Part shown: piece by piece, positions 34,734 to 44,712 of the stretch | Position numbering within the stretch: position 1 is the stretch's first letter | Layout: each line of letters starts with the position of its first letter | Assembly: GCA_036186865.1 (NCBI GenBank) | Contig: AP025040.1 | Span: 40,237,693-40,301,692, forward strand | Source of the DNA: Eustoma russellianum | Taxonomy: Eukaryota; Streptophyta; Magnoliopsida; Gentianales; Gentianaceae | DNA: 64,000 nucleotides | Reading direction: 5' to 3' | Notes under the pieces: generated by a model | Told to the model about the DNA's origin: nothing | Databases searched by the model: none | The model's input: only the letters and a program-made list of their open reading frames with translations | Translations under genes and position numbers: made by a program

Positions 34734-34979
34734 GGGTTGGATCACAAGATTTAAAGTAATTTTAAGTAATTTTCCATTAAAAGATAGTCCACGTTTATAG
34801 GATTTCTAAATGATTTCTCGCATACACAGTGATGATCAACAAAGACATCAGCGTTCCATAATGTTTTAAGTAATTCACAAACGATCCCCAAATAGTCAAA
34901 ATTTACACATATAACACAGACATAATCGAAAATCACTAATGTACGCTCACACGTGTCAGTACAGTTCCTTAAACACATC
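34734..34979. other. Unassigned stretch between J and fragment I
   Basis: AT-rich, stop-filled in all frames, no motif recognised. Confidence 0.5.
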
Positions 34980-36430
34980 TGATGTGGTTTCTGATGGCGG
35001 TGCCACTGATTCCATGACATATGATGTCCAAGACTTTGTCCACATTTCCACTCTTACGAAATCTCACATCGAGATACAAGGGACGAGCTAGTCCCTGTTC
35101 ACAGAGGAAGGACTATCAACACATACAAAACTCAACCATTGCTTAGATGTTCCCACATTATCATCAAAATTACCATCCCTTAATAAATTTACCAAAAAAC
35201 TTAATTGTGTGGTACTCATATATCCCACTTTTTATCTCTTGCAGGATATTCATATGAAAGAGATAATTGGATGTGGCGCTGAGCGTGATGGCATATACTA
35301 CGTTAACGGTGAAGCTCAACAGGGATAGTCTAATCTCACTCATGGGACAGCTCATCGACAACTGTGGTTACGTCACCGGCTCTAGGTCATCCATCATTTG
35401 GTCATTTGAAACATTTATTCCCTGTTTATTTCCTACTTTGTTGAATCATATGTCATGTAAAACTTGCATTCATGCAAAAAACCATTGGGTCACAGTCAAA
35501 CCTAACAATACTTTGGTTGGGAGTATGTTTTCTCTAGTCCACTCTAATGTTTGGGGTCCTGATCCTTATCTTACTCCATCTGGTTATCAATACTTTGTTC
35601 TATTTATAGACAATTTTTCACGTATGACGTGGGTCTATTTCCTCAAACATAAGTCTGAAGTTTACTAAATTTGTTAACTTCTTCAACCTGATACAAAATC
35701 AATATAATACCCATGTTTAAATTCTCCACTCTGGCAACAATGGGAATCTCCATAGTTTTTCCCAGGATAAGGGCCTTATTCATCAGACCTCCTGCTTTAA
35801 CACCCCCCCCATAAAATGGGGTTGTCAAAAGATAGAACCGTCTCGTATTTGAAATGACTCGGGCGATGTTATTTGAGTCTTCCGCCACAAATCATTTTTG
35901 CCTGAAGTAGTTGCCACTGTTGTCTACTTTCTAAACCGTATACTCACTAAAGTTCTAGGTCATTAGACCCCATTACAAGTCTTTGCATCACAAACAAGCC
36001 TTCCGCCTATGCTCACTCTTCCACCTCAAGTGTTTGGGTGTACTGTCTACGTTCATATTCCCAAACATGACCGCAATAAAATTGATGCTTGTGTTGAAAA
36101 TGTGTCTTCGTCGGGTATGCCATCCATCAAAAGGGCCATCGTTGTTATAAAATCCTCTCACTTGCCAAATTCATGTCACCAGGGATTTCGTGTTCCTTAA
36201 AATGGAATATTTCTTTCTTTCCATTCTCAGGCTTAGGGAGAGAACATCACAGAAGCACTAGACTGGTTACATAATCTCATAAATTCTATGGTAGTCCAAA
36301 CCAAGCGAATAGATGATGTCACCGAGCAGGCCTTGTCCGATGCAGAACAGGTCAATCAACTAGTACTCGCCCAAGAGTCCTCTTTGGTGAACATCCACCA
36401 AGAGGTAAATGAGGTAAATGATCCCTTAGG
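34980..36430 (+). pseudogene. Fragment I: protease-integrase remnant of an F/G-lineage copia element
   Basis: Starts around the protease signature (D-G-G-A-T-D-S-M-T, where G has D-C-G-A-T-D-T-M-T), then V-P-T-L-S-S-K-L, L-N-C-V-V-L-I-Y-P-T-F and Q-D-I-H-M-K-E-I-I-G as in F. Integrase motifs C-K-T-C-I-H-A-K-N and F-S-L-V-H-S-N-V-W-G-P: the first catalytic Asp is Asn. F-I-D-N-F-S-R-M-T-W and the P-P-x-N-G-V-V region (degraded) follow; homology ends near 36430 in the acidic spacer. No gag, RT or LTR is present, and frames change repeatedly. Confidence 0.82.
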
Positions 36431-37552
36431 TGTATCACCTAAATTGTTTATAAAGACTTACTCAAATTATGCCTTTTTCTTCATTATCATTAAGTTTTGG
36501 TTCATCATCAAGTGATCAACTAAACTTAACATGAATGGATTCTTAAACTCTACTACTGTTTTTGTCATATACTCTAAATGTGTTGCTATTATTTGCATAT
36601 ACCATAGACATTTCTTCATCCGCTTTGAGATCCAGTTTATACAAGTTACCTTTAGTATTAAGTATGAAACAATAACATCTAAAGACCTTGAAATACCCAA
36701 TATTGGATCCCTTCCTTTTCTTAGCTCATAAGAAGTCTTTTTGAGAAATGGATCACGTGACCTCTATTTATCACATGGCCAGCGGCAGTAACCATTCCGG
36801 CGTACGAGTACTTAGGCAAATCATATTAAATAAACATTGCCTACACATTTACTAAAGTGTTCTATTCTGTGTTTCCAATACACCATTTTGTTGAGGATTT
36901 CTATGAGTCGTGAAGCTGTGTCTATATGGTTTGGATACACAAAATTATTGAAATCCATTTTCAAACTCCTTTTTCTATCACTTCTAATCTCTTCTACAGT
37001 CTCCTCTTTTAATTTTTCAAGTCTCTCACATAACTTCATAGACTCAACATATGTATCACTCATTTTAAACTTCATAAGGTTTCTTAAATATTTTCACAAC
37101 TCTTCATGCTAAACATTTTATGTTCCCTCGTAAGCATTAACTTCTTAGCAATCCTCACTTGTTCGTTGTTTTATTAATAATCTCCAACCTTTCCCAAGCA
37201 TCTTGTGTTGTTTCAAGTCCTTGTATTCTAATAAGATCGGTAGTAGTTAGAGTACTTGAAAGAATGTCAGATGTCTTCTCATGAATAGAAAACTTGAGCT
37301 TCTCTTCTTCGGTAGAGTAATCTTTATCCTTAGATTTCTTTTCATCTTTTGAATTTGTAATTATAAGAACTTTAATTCATTTGACAACATCACTTCATAT
37401 GTAAAACCACACACCTTCAAGTGATTGATCATCCTAAATTTTCACGAGGAGAAATTATGAGCATCAAATGTAGTAACCTTGGTAATAGGTGTCGTAAAAA
37501 TGGTAGTAGGCATGAGAGTGGAGTTAGTAAGAGCAACTGGTGAAGTTGCCAT
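36431..37552 (-). pseudogene. Element E gag joined to integrase by deletion, broken
   Basis: ATG at 37552 on the minus strand opens M-A-T-S-P-V-A-L-T-N. The gag block T-F-D-A-H-N-F-S-S is followed by TGA where Trp is expected, then K-F-R-M. Later T-T-Q-D-A-W-E-R-L-E lies near 37200. At 36821-37075 gag/linker sequence runs directly into integrase (I-R-S-D-R, then remnants of P-Q-Q-N-G-V-L-E), so protease and most of the integrase core are missing. Downstream, P-N-I-G-Y-F-K-V-F and L-N-T-K-G-N match the post-integrase copia region, ending near 36500. No RT found. Confidence 0.7.
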
Positions 37553-37612
37553 AGTCTTCAATGATCTTTAAACCTTTCTACTTATAAAAATTAGTCAAGC
37601 AATCAAGGATAA

Positions 37613-37624
37613 GCTCTGATACTA
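37613..37624 (-). other. Primer-binding site of element E
   Basis: gctctgatacta, one mismatch from the complement of tggtatcagagc, 2 bases from the 5' LTR of E. Confidence 0.82.
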
Positions 37625-37626
37625 AT

Positions 37627-38206
37627 TGTTAAGTCATATACAAATACACTAGAGGAGAGGTCAATAGAGTATGTAGGCAATTTTTGGTTTTTCTTTCAAT
37701 TTTCTTCAACTCAACCAACAAATCTATGCAATTCAAGCACAAAGAAAGAGATGAGAGACAGTGAGTGCACAAAGGACTTACATTGATTTGAATGTTCTTT
37801 ATTCTATTCTACTACCACTATGTTTTCAAATTGGATTTTTAACAACTACTTCAATTAAGATCAACTTCCAAGTCAACCAACTACAACACTTGCTCTTTTC
37901 ATAAGCACTGCTTAAGAGCTTTTACCAAATGTATTTTATGGAAAAAAAGATGAGATTACGCTTCTCAGAATAGTCAAATCACAAACAAGAGAGATAATAA
38001 GCTTAGTTTCTTAGTGATGACTTTGAATGCTCCCAATAAAACAATAAACGAATCTCAAAAACAGGATTACATAAATTTGCAAATTTTAAGAATAGAGAGC
38101 ATTAAAGATGGAGCTGAATAGAGTAGCTTGGTTCGTGAAATGTAATGAATACATTCAGCTCCCTTCTCTCTTAGAGAGCTGAATGCACTTCAAATTTCAG
38201 CCTCCA
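37627..38206 (-). mobile_element. Element E 5' LTR, piece left of element H
   Basis: Begins tgttaagtc next to the primer site and carries the conserved U5 end motif (cactagaggagagg, tcaatagag). Aligns with 21066-21171 and 26394-26910. Continues after H at 43781. Confidence 0.82.
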
Positions 38207-38719
38207 TGTTGAAGTTGGCATTGATGAGAAAATGGTTCAGCAGTCTGGGTCTGATGGAGCGAAGGATAGTAGACGATATTTGATTGATAAGAAGGGGAAT
38301 CAGAGTCTCACTTGATTAAATGCTGAATGAAGATGTTGTTTGGCTTGGTGACTGCTGGCATTCATAAGGATGAGGAAGGATCAGAGGTGTGTTCGAACTG
38401 GTTGCAGGGGTGAAGCAAGGAGGAAGAAGGTGGCCTGCGCGCCAATCGTTTGAATGGGTGAAAAGACGATTATACCCTTAAATAAATATCTGGTTAAGTG
38501 TTGTAATAAGGACAGTTTAGTAATTGTGCTGTTTTCTTCTTCTCTTTATATTTAGCCGTTGCTGTATATATATGGGCAATTAGCAAACGGGTAGAGTGTG
38601 AAAAAAAATTCTCTCAATTCAGTTGGAATAAACATCTTCTTCTTCTCACTTCGGTTTTCTCCTTCCTTTGTGTTCCTGCATTTTTTTTTTAGTTTTTTGA
38701 TCCATGTAGTATTTTGACA
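38207..38719 (+). mobile_element. 5' LTR of element H
   Basis: 513 bp, tgttgaag...ttttgaca. tatatatatggg at about 38563 is the likely TATA region, followed by a CT-rich leader. Confidence 0.96.
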
Positions 38720-38731
38720 TGGTATCAGAGC
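38720..38731 (+). other. Primer-binding site of element H
   Basis: Exact tggtatcagagc directly after the LTR. Confidence 0.96.
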
Positions 38732-38779
38732 GTTGTTCTTCCGCAATCTCTATATGCTTTTAGTTCGATTAATTGAATT

Positions 38780-41700
38780 ATGGCGAATGCTCCACGTATT
38801 GGTGCGCAAGCACCAGAGAATCCATTGTCCAATCCATATTACCTCCATCCGAATGATAGTCCAGCGATAATCCTGGCACAGCCTCCACTAAGTTCTCATA
38901 ACTATCACACATGGAGCAGAGTTTTCTCTATGGCGTTGATCGTGAAAAATAAAATCGGCTTTGTTGACGGCTCAATTCAACCACCGAATCCTAATGATGC
39001 TAATTACGGTGTTTGGAGACAAGTCAATTCCATGATTCACTCATGGATCATGAATAGCGTTTCTCCATCCATAGCTCAAAGTGTAATGTGGTACGATTCA
39101 GCAGCAGATGTGTGGAATGATTTGAAACGAAGGTATGGAAGTTGCGATCCTTTCAGACTTTCTGATTTGCTTGAGAATTTTTATAGTATAAGACAGGAAT
39201 TAGACTCGGTGAATGACTACTTTACCAAGCTTAAGGTAGTATGGGAGGAATTGATGGCGGTAAGGCCAATTCCTAAGTGTGTTTGCCGTGCGTGTACATG
39301 TAATGTCACAACAAATATGCGTACGTATGTTGAGAGTGATTATGTAATCAAGTTCATAAAAGGATTGAATGATGACTTTGATGCGGTTAAATCTCAAGTC
39401 TTCGTTATGTCTCCATTACCTAGTATAGATACTGTGTTTTCGATGGCATTAAAATACGAAAGGAAGTTGTGTGGCAATCCTACCTCTGGACAATTTGTTA
39501 ATAATCCTACTGCTATGATGACTGATAATGGTGATGGCACGATTGCTGCTAATGCCTTTAATAGCCGTGGAGGAAGTACTGGCTATAAGAGAGGCAGTGG
39601 AAGGTTTTTTCCTGATGATTCAAGGAGGCCGCGTTGCACGCATTGTGGCATGGTTGGACATGTGGAGCAAAGGTGTTATAGAAAACACGGTTTTCCTCCT
39701 GGATTTAAACCAAAGGCTAACATGGTGGATGTTCAAGAAGCACCATATGATGCACAGCAGAGTGATCAGCATGGACAGAATCATCAGTTTCCTGTCTTAA
39801 CTCAAGAGCAGACGCAGAAGCTGCTTTCCTTATTGAGTGTCAAAGATCCTAGTCAATCTGCTGTGGCTCCACTGCACTCTGCTGGAAACCAAGGAGCTGT
39901 GATGTCTGCCTTGTCTGGTAATGATCCAGGTAACTCTTGCACTGATAGCTTGAATATATGGATATTAGATTCAGGAGCTACGGATCATATTACATGTAGT
40001 CTAAACCTGTTTCATTCTTATAAGCCTATCAATGGTGTTTCAATCAAGTTGCCAAATAAGACCTCAGTGCTAGCTACTCATTCTGGATCAGTGGTCATCA
40101 ATCCCTCACTTATTGTTCATGATGTACTGTTTGTGCCTAGCTTTGCATACAATCTTCTCTCAATCAGTAAACTTCTTACCTCTTCATCTGTACTTATTCA
40201 GTTTTTGGGCACTTCTTGTGTCATCCAGGACCAAGTCTCAATGATGAAGATTGGTTCAGCTGAATTAAGCAAAGGTCTGTACTACCTCAAAGGAACTGAC
40301 AAGCAAGCTCGTTTTTCACTTTATTCTAAATGCTTGTCAGCTGCAGCTAAACTTTCAGATTCTCCTTCTTTGTTATGGCATTATAGGTTAGGGCATGCTT
40401 CTGTGCCTAGAATAAAAGATGTACAAAGCTTTGATTCATCTGCTACACTACCTGAACATATGTATTCTTGTGCTGTATGTCCATTGGCAAAGATGAAGAG
40501 AACTCCTTTTTCAGTATCAGAATCTATCTCACAGTTTCCCTTTGATCTTATACATGTTGATATATGGGGGCCTCATAGGCATTCCACTGTGTATTCTCAA
40601 AGATATTTCTTAACCATAGTTGATGATTTCACTAGATATACCTGGCTGTATCTCCTCAAGCAAAAATCAGAAGCTAGAACTGTTGTTGAAAGCTTCTGTC
40701 ATTATGTACAAACTCAGTTTCATAAGTCAGTAAAGGTCTTGAGATCTGATAATGGTCAAGAATTTAACATGCCAAAGTTCTATATGAGCAAAGGCATATT
40801 GCATCAAACCACTTGTGTTTATACTCCTCAACAGAATGGGGTCGTAGAAAGAAAGCACCAACACATTTTGAGTACGGCCAGGGCTTTGAAATTTCAATCG
40901 AATGTACCTATAGGTTATTGGGGATTCTGTGTGCAATATGCTGTACATCTCATAAATATCCTTCCCACACCACTTCTTAAACACAAAAGTCCCTACCAAT
41001 TGCTTCATAACACAGTTCCATCCTATCAGCATCTAAAGGTTTTCGGCTGTCTGGTCTTTGCTAAAGAGAATGCCAATGGCAGGTCTAAGTTTGCTCCTAG
41101 GTCTGTCCCGTCCGTGTATCTTGGTTTACCTCATAATGTCAAAGGTTTCCTTCTTCTCAATCTTGATACTAAAGTGGTTTTCATTTCTAGGGACGTGCAG
41201 TTTTATGAGCACACCTTTCCTTTTGAAGACATATCTGCTGTCACACCAACCAACTCAGACTTATTGAATCCTCAATCTCCTTGCCAACCACTTTCTGAAT
41301 TCTCCTTGCCTGATGACTCTCTCCTTGCCTCTCCTGGTCCTTCGATGGCCACTCCTGCCAGTCCTTCTGCCTCAAACATTCCACCTAAATTCTCTTCTTC
41401 TGATAATATGTCTTCTCCAACTAATGTCTCACCTTCTTCTGATCAACATTCTCCCAGCTTTCTTGATTCTCCCTTACCCACTCATCCTTGTTCTGGCCTT
41501 GAAGTCTGTCTCCCGCCTTTGTCTACTGAGTCAGCTCGTTGTTCACGCATTCGTAAACCACCATCTTATCTTCAGGATTATTATTGTAGTCTTATACCTC
41601 AAACTTCTCAGTCCAATCCTCATTACACTACCCCTTATCCTTTGCAACACTACATGTCTTATGATGCTTTCTCTCCTGAATATAAAGCATATATTCTTCA

Positions 41701-43372
41701 TATGAGTTTGCAACAGGAGCCTAGCTCTTACCAGGAAGCAGCTATCTCACCTCATTGGCAGAAAGCGATGCAATTGGAGTTAGCTGCCTTGGAAGCTAAT
41801 CATACATGGTCTTTGGTTAGCTTGCCCCCCGGAAAAAGGGCCATTGGTTGTAAGTGGGTATATAAGGTGAAATACAACCCAGATGGCTCGGTTGAAAGGC
41901 ATAAAGCTCGGTTGGTGGCCAAGGGCTATACCCAACAGTTAGGTGTGGACTACACGGATACCTTTTCCCCTGTTGCTAAGCTCACTACAGTGAGATTATT
42001 GCTGGCTCTGTCTTCTTTGAAACATTGGGATGTCCATCAACTTGATGTCAACAACGCTTTTCTACACGGTGACCTTACCCAGGAGATCTATATGCAACTT
42101 CCTGAGGGGATGGAGTCTGACCAGCCCAATGTTGTTTGCAAGTTACATAAGTCTCTTTATGGGCTCAAGCAAGCCAGCAGAGAATGGAACACTAAGCTTA
42201 CTTCTTTCCTTCTCTCTTTGGGTTATCTTCAATCTAAGCATGATTATACTATGTTTACTAAGTCTTGCTCTGGTTGCTTTGTGGTTTTGCTTGTTTACGT
42301 TGATGACATTGTTGTTGCCAGCAATTCTGCGCTTCAGATTGCAGACATTAAGGTTGCTCTTCATGATGCATTTAAGATTAAGGATCTTGGTCCTCTTAGA
42401 TACTTTCTGGGTATTGAAGTAGTTCGGTCACCAGGGGGGGTAATGTTGTGTCAAAGAAAATATGCATTAGAGCTAGTAGAGCAGGCTGGTTTTCTTGGGG
42501 CTAAGCCTGCCAAGACTCCAATGGAGCAAAACCTTAAGCTTGCTCACAAGGATTCTCAACAGTTGCAGGATGTTTCATATTTCAGGAGGTTAGTTGGAAA
42601 ACTGTTGTATTTAACCATAACTAGGCCTGATATTGCATTCACAGTTCAGCAGCTTAGTCAATTTTTGGATCAGCCTATGGAGCTGCATCTTAAGGTGGCA
42701 CATAGATTGCTGAGGTATTTGAAGGGGACTGCAGGCCAGGGACTGTTTTATCCCAGCAAGGGTAAACTGAAGCTTAAAGCTTTTTCTGATTCAGATTGGG
42801 GAGGTTGTGTGGAGAGCAGAAGATCTATAACAGGCTATTGTATGTTTTTGGGTGATGCATTGGTCTCTTGGAAAGCCAAAAAGCAGACTACAGTTTCTAA
42901 GTCTTCCTCAGAAGCTGAGTATAGGGCCTTGGCTTCGGCTACTTGTGAAGTACAATGGCTGTTATATTTGTTGAAGGATTTGGGGGTAGATCATGATGGG
43001 CCTGTGCAATTGTTTTGTGACAATAAGAGTGCAATTTATATTGTTGAAAATCCTGTGTTTCACGAGCGTACCAAACATATAGAAATCGATTGTCACATTG
43101 TCAGAGACAAGTTTGTTCAAGGTGTGGTTCATCCTATGCCCATCAGGACTGATGTTCAATTGGCTGATATATTTACTAAAGCTCTAGATGCGAAGAGGCT
43201 GCAACACCTGACTTGTATAATGGGGGTGTGTAATTTCTATAGCAAGTCAGGTGTGAGGGGGGGTGTTGAAGTTGGCATTGATGAGAAAATGGTTCAGCAG
43301 TCTGGGTCTGATGGAGCGAAGGATAGTAGACGATATTTGATTGATAAGAAGGGGAATCAGAGTCTCACTTGA
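38780..43372 (+). CDS. Element H gag-pol polyprotein, intact
   Basis: A 1530-codon frame starting 61 bases after the LTR. Gag: Y-Y-L-H-P-N-D-S-P near residue 20 and Y-H-T-W-S-R (copia gag N-terminal domain), zinc knuckle C286-C289-H294-C299. Protease D397-S-G-A-T-D. Pre-integrase L-W-H-Y-R-L-G-H and C-A-V-C. Integrase triad D594, D657, E690, with 32 rather than 35 residues between the last two, which I believe is usual in this subgroup. RT Y-V-D-D 1173-1176. RNase H D1337 (D-S-D-W-G-G), E1378 (S-S-S-E-A-E-Y) and D1414. All catalytic residues I looked for are present. The frame reads through the purine tract, so the last 36 or so residues are encoded by the 3' LTR. No stop, shift or missing domain. 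Gag and pol are in one frame, so the gag:pol ratio must be set after translation or by splicing. Confidence 0.97.
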   Translation: MANAPRIGAQAPENPLSNPYYLHPNDSPAIILAQPPLSSHNYHTWSRVFSMALIVKNKIGFVDGSIQPPNPNDANYGVWRQVNSMIHSWIMNSVSPSIAQSVMWYDSAADVWNDLKRRYGSCDPFRLSDLLENFYSIRQELDSVNDYFTKLKVVWEELMAVRPIPKCVCRACTCNVTTNMRTYVESDYVIKFIKGLNDDFDAVKSQVFVMSPLPSIDTVFSMALKYERKLCGNPTSGQFVNNPTAMMTDNGDGTIAANAFNSRGGSTGYKRGSGRFFPDDSRRPRCTHCGMVGHVEQRCYRKHGFPPGFKPKANMVDVQEAPYDAQQSDQHGQNHQFPVLTQEQTQKLLSLLSVKDPSQSAVAPLHSAGNQGAVMSALSGNDPGNSCTDSLNIWILDSGATDHITCSLNLFHSYKPINGVSIKLPNKTSVLATHSGSVVINPSLIVHDVLFVPSFAYNLLSISKLLTSSSVLIQFLGTSCVIQDQVSMMKIGSAELSKGLYYLKGTDKQARFSLYSKCLSAAAKLSDSPSLLWHYRLGHASVPRIKDVQSFDSSATLPEHMYSCAVCPLAKMKRTPFSVSESISQFPFDLIHVDIWGPHRHSTVYSQRYFLTIVDDFTRYTWLYLLKQKSEARTVVESFCHYVQTQFHKSVKVLRSDNGQEFNMPKFYMSKGILHQTTCVYTPQQNGVVERKHQHILSTARALKFQSNVPIGYWGFCVQYAVHLINILPTPLLKHKSPYQLLHNTVPSYQHLKVFGCLVFAKENANGRSKFAPRSVPSVYLGLPHNVKGFLLLNLDTKVVFISRDVQFYEHTFPFEDISAVTPTNSDLLNPQSPCQPLSEFSLPDDSLLASPGPSMATPASPSASNIPPKFSSSDNMSSPTNVSPSSDQHSPSFLDSPLPTHPCSGLEVCLPPLSTESARCSRIRKPPSYLQDYYCSLIPQTSQSNPHYTTPYPLQHYMSYDAFSPEYKAYILHMSLQQEPSSYQEAAISPHWQKAMQLELAALEANHTWSLVSLPPGKRAIGCKWVYKVKYNPDGSVERHKARLVAKGYTQQLGVDYTDTFSPVAKLTTVRLLLALSSLKHWDVHQLDVNNAFLHGDLTQEIYMQLPEGMESDQPNVVCKLHKSLYGLKQASREWNTKLTSFLLSLGYLQSKHDYTMFTKSCSGCFVVLLVYVDDIVVASNSALQIADIKVALHDAFKIKDLGPLRYFLGIEVVRSPGGVMLCQRKYALELVEQAGFLGAKPAKTPMEQNLKLAHKDSQQLQDVSYFRRLVGKLLYLTITRPDIAFTVQQLSQFLDQPMELHLKVAHRLLRYLKGTAGQGLFYPSKGKLKLKAFSDSDWGGCVESRRSITGYCMFLGDALVSWKAKKQTTVSKSSSEAEYRALASATCEVQWLLYLLKDLGVDHDGPVQLFCDNKSAIYIVENPVFHERTKHIEIDCHIVRDKFVQGVVHPMPIRTDVQLADIFTKALDAKRLQHLTCIMGVCNFYSKSGVRGGVEVGIDEKMVQQSGSDGAKDSRRYLIDKKGNQSLT
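43255..43263 (+). other. Polypurine tract of element H
   Basis: gaggggggg just before the LTR, inside the coding frame (V-R-G-G). Confidence 0.88.
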
Positions 43373-43775
43373 TTAAATGCTGAATGAAGATGTTGTTTGG
43401 CTTGGTGACTGCTGGCATTCATAAGGATGAGGAAGGATCAGAGGTGTGTTCGAACTGGTTGCAGGGGTGAAGCAAGGAGGAAGAAGGTGGCCTGCGCGCC
43501 AATCGTTTGAATGGGTGAAAAGACGATTATACCCTTAAATAAATATCTGGTTAAGTGTTGTAATAAGGACAGTTTAGTAATTGTGCTGTTTTCTTCTTCT
43601 CTTTACATTTAGCCGTTGCTGTATATATATGGGCAATTAGCAAACGGGTAGAGTGTGAAAAAAAATTCTCTCAATTCAGTTGGAATAAACATCTTCTTCT
43701 TCTCACTTCGGTTTTCTCCTTCCTTTGTGTTCCTGCATTTTTTTTTAGTTTTTTGATCCATGTAGTATTTTGACA
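43264..43775 (+). mobile_element. 3' LTR of element H
   Basis: 512 bp, almost identical to the 5' LTR. Its first 109 bases encode the C-terminus and stop of the polyprotein. Confidence 0.97.
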
Positions 43776-43780
43776 CTCCA

Positions 43781-44296
43781 CATCTTTTTCTTGCTTTATT
43801 GAGTGCTTGGCAAGATCCAAAATGTTTCCAACATCCCTTTACTCTTTGGTGAAGAATCTTGTATATAATTTAGCTTGGGTGATATGACACTTAAAAAAGA
43901 ACTAAATTCGCTGACCATAAATATTAGATTGGGGCAGAAAACTAGAGAGGAACAGATGTTATTGATCAAAATTACTTTTCTCAATGGATATCAAATTTGA
44001 ATCCGCGTGCATGTCCAACCTCTGCTCATACGCCTGATCTGCTCCTTTTTTGAAACCGTCTTACCTAAGGTAAAGACGTCTGGTCCATGTCCAATGAACT
44101 TTGTGTAAGCGTCCCATCTTAGGTAGGACGTTTGATCCTTTGTAACAATAGAGTTTCCTGTTCTCTGAAACTGTCCTACCTTATACCTAAGGTCAAGACT
44201 AATTGTATTGTATTTTATTTTTTTTAACTTTTCTTATGTCTAATCATCTTGTCCTAAGTCATTAAAACTCTCATCAACACTATTCTAACCCCAACA
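43781..44296 (-). mobile_element. Element E 5' LTR, piece right of element H
   Basis: Matches 26915-27738 minus the MITE (ttgagtgcttggcaagatcc, ggatatcaaatttgaatcc, taatcatcttgtccta) and ends taaccccaaca. The following bases (tagag) have no clear partner at the left end of E. Confidence 0.8.
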
Positions 44297-44351
44297 TAGA
44301 GTTTTCGCTTCCTAGCCCGCAACCAAGCCGATTATCTTAGCTGCTCTTGCT

Positions 44352-44600
44352 TCAAGTATTAGACTCACTTTTTTTTCTAATTGACCGCAAAATTTCGAGC
44401 TCGCGTTGATCTGTTTCATGATTAATTAGATGATATTTTTTTATGCTGGGATCATGATCTATAAGTGATTGGATCAGGTATGAGTCATCATATATGAAGT
44501 ATGCTGCGGGCATTTCTGCTCCACAAAGCAAAACTTTTCCAGCTCTTGTTCTCCTCCAGTGCCCCTTCACCTCCACCCTATGAAGTAGTAAAGAAGAGCT
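44352..44600 (-). other. Unassigned reading frame, possible host-gene remnant
   Basis: The minus strand has an open frame of about 80 codons ending TGA at 44352. It reads V-K-G-H-W-R-R-T-R-A-G-K near the start, A-A-Y-F-I-Y-D-D-S-Y-L-I-Q in the middle, and charged E-L-E-I-L-R-S-I-R-K-K near the end. There is no credible ATG at its open end (the first codons include GTG) and it runs up against a retroposon at 44604. It resembles no copia domain and lies between the end of the E LTR and the start of D, so it could be an exon fragment or chance. I do not recognise the family. Confidence 0.35.
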
Positions 44601-44603
44601 CTT

Positions 44604-44691
44604 GGGGATCTAATTTTATTTCTATCTGACAGTGTAAATATCTAACCTGACTAAGGCTCGTTGTTGATAAGGCGAAATATCTCCCAAAAAA
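44604..44691 (+). mobile_element. Short retroposon (truncated SINE/LINE-like) with poly(A) tail
   Basis: 88 bp ending in a run of A, flanked by identical 21-bp copies (44583-44603 and 44692-44712) that begin aagtagtaaag and end gagctctt. A long perfect target duplication plus 3' poly(A) is the mark of target-primed reverse transcription. Too short to assign a family. A plain tandem duplication is the alternative. Confidence 0.62.
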
Positions 44692-44712
44692 AAGTAGTAA
44701 AGAAGAGCTCTT

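Larger units (their letters stand above)
38207..43775 (+). mobile_element. Element H: complete, nearly intact young copia retrotransposon
   Basis: 5569 bp with LTRs of 513 and 512 bp that differ by about one substitution (t/c in ctctttatattt) and a one-base T-run change by eye, a perfect 5-bp duplication ctcca (38202-38206 and 43776-43780), an exact primer-binding site, a purine tract and one unbroken gag-pol frame. It interrupts the 5' LTR of E. All parts needed for autonomous retrotransposition appear present. Confidence 0.98.

Noticed and set aside
40559..40849. Suspected 3-residue deletion in the H integrase (D to E spacing 32)
   Set aside because: The surrounding motif is otherwise perfect and I recall the same short spacing in related copia subgroups, so it is likely lineage-typical rather than damage.
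41313..41705. Leucine-rich 130-codon frames inside H (also 42030-42422)
   Set aside because: Out-of-frame shadows of the intact gag-pol of H.
44584..44712. Start of the D LTR at the first copy of the 21-bp repeat
   Set aside because: The repeat pair with A-run fits a retroposon target duplication better; D is taken to start after the second copy.
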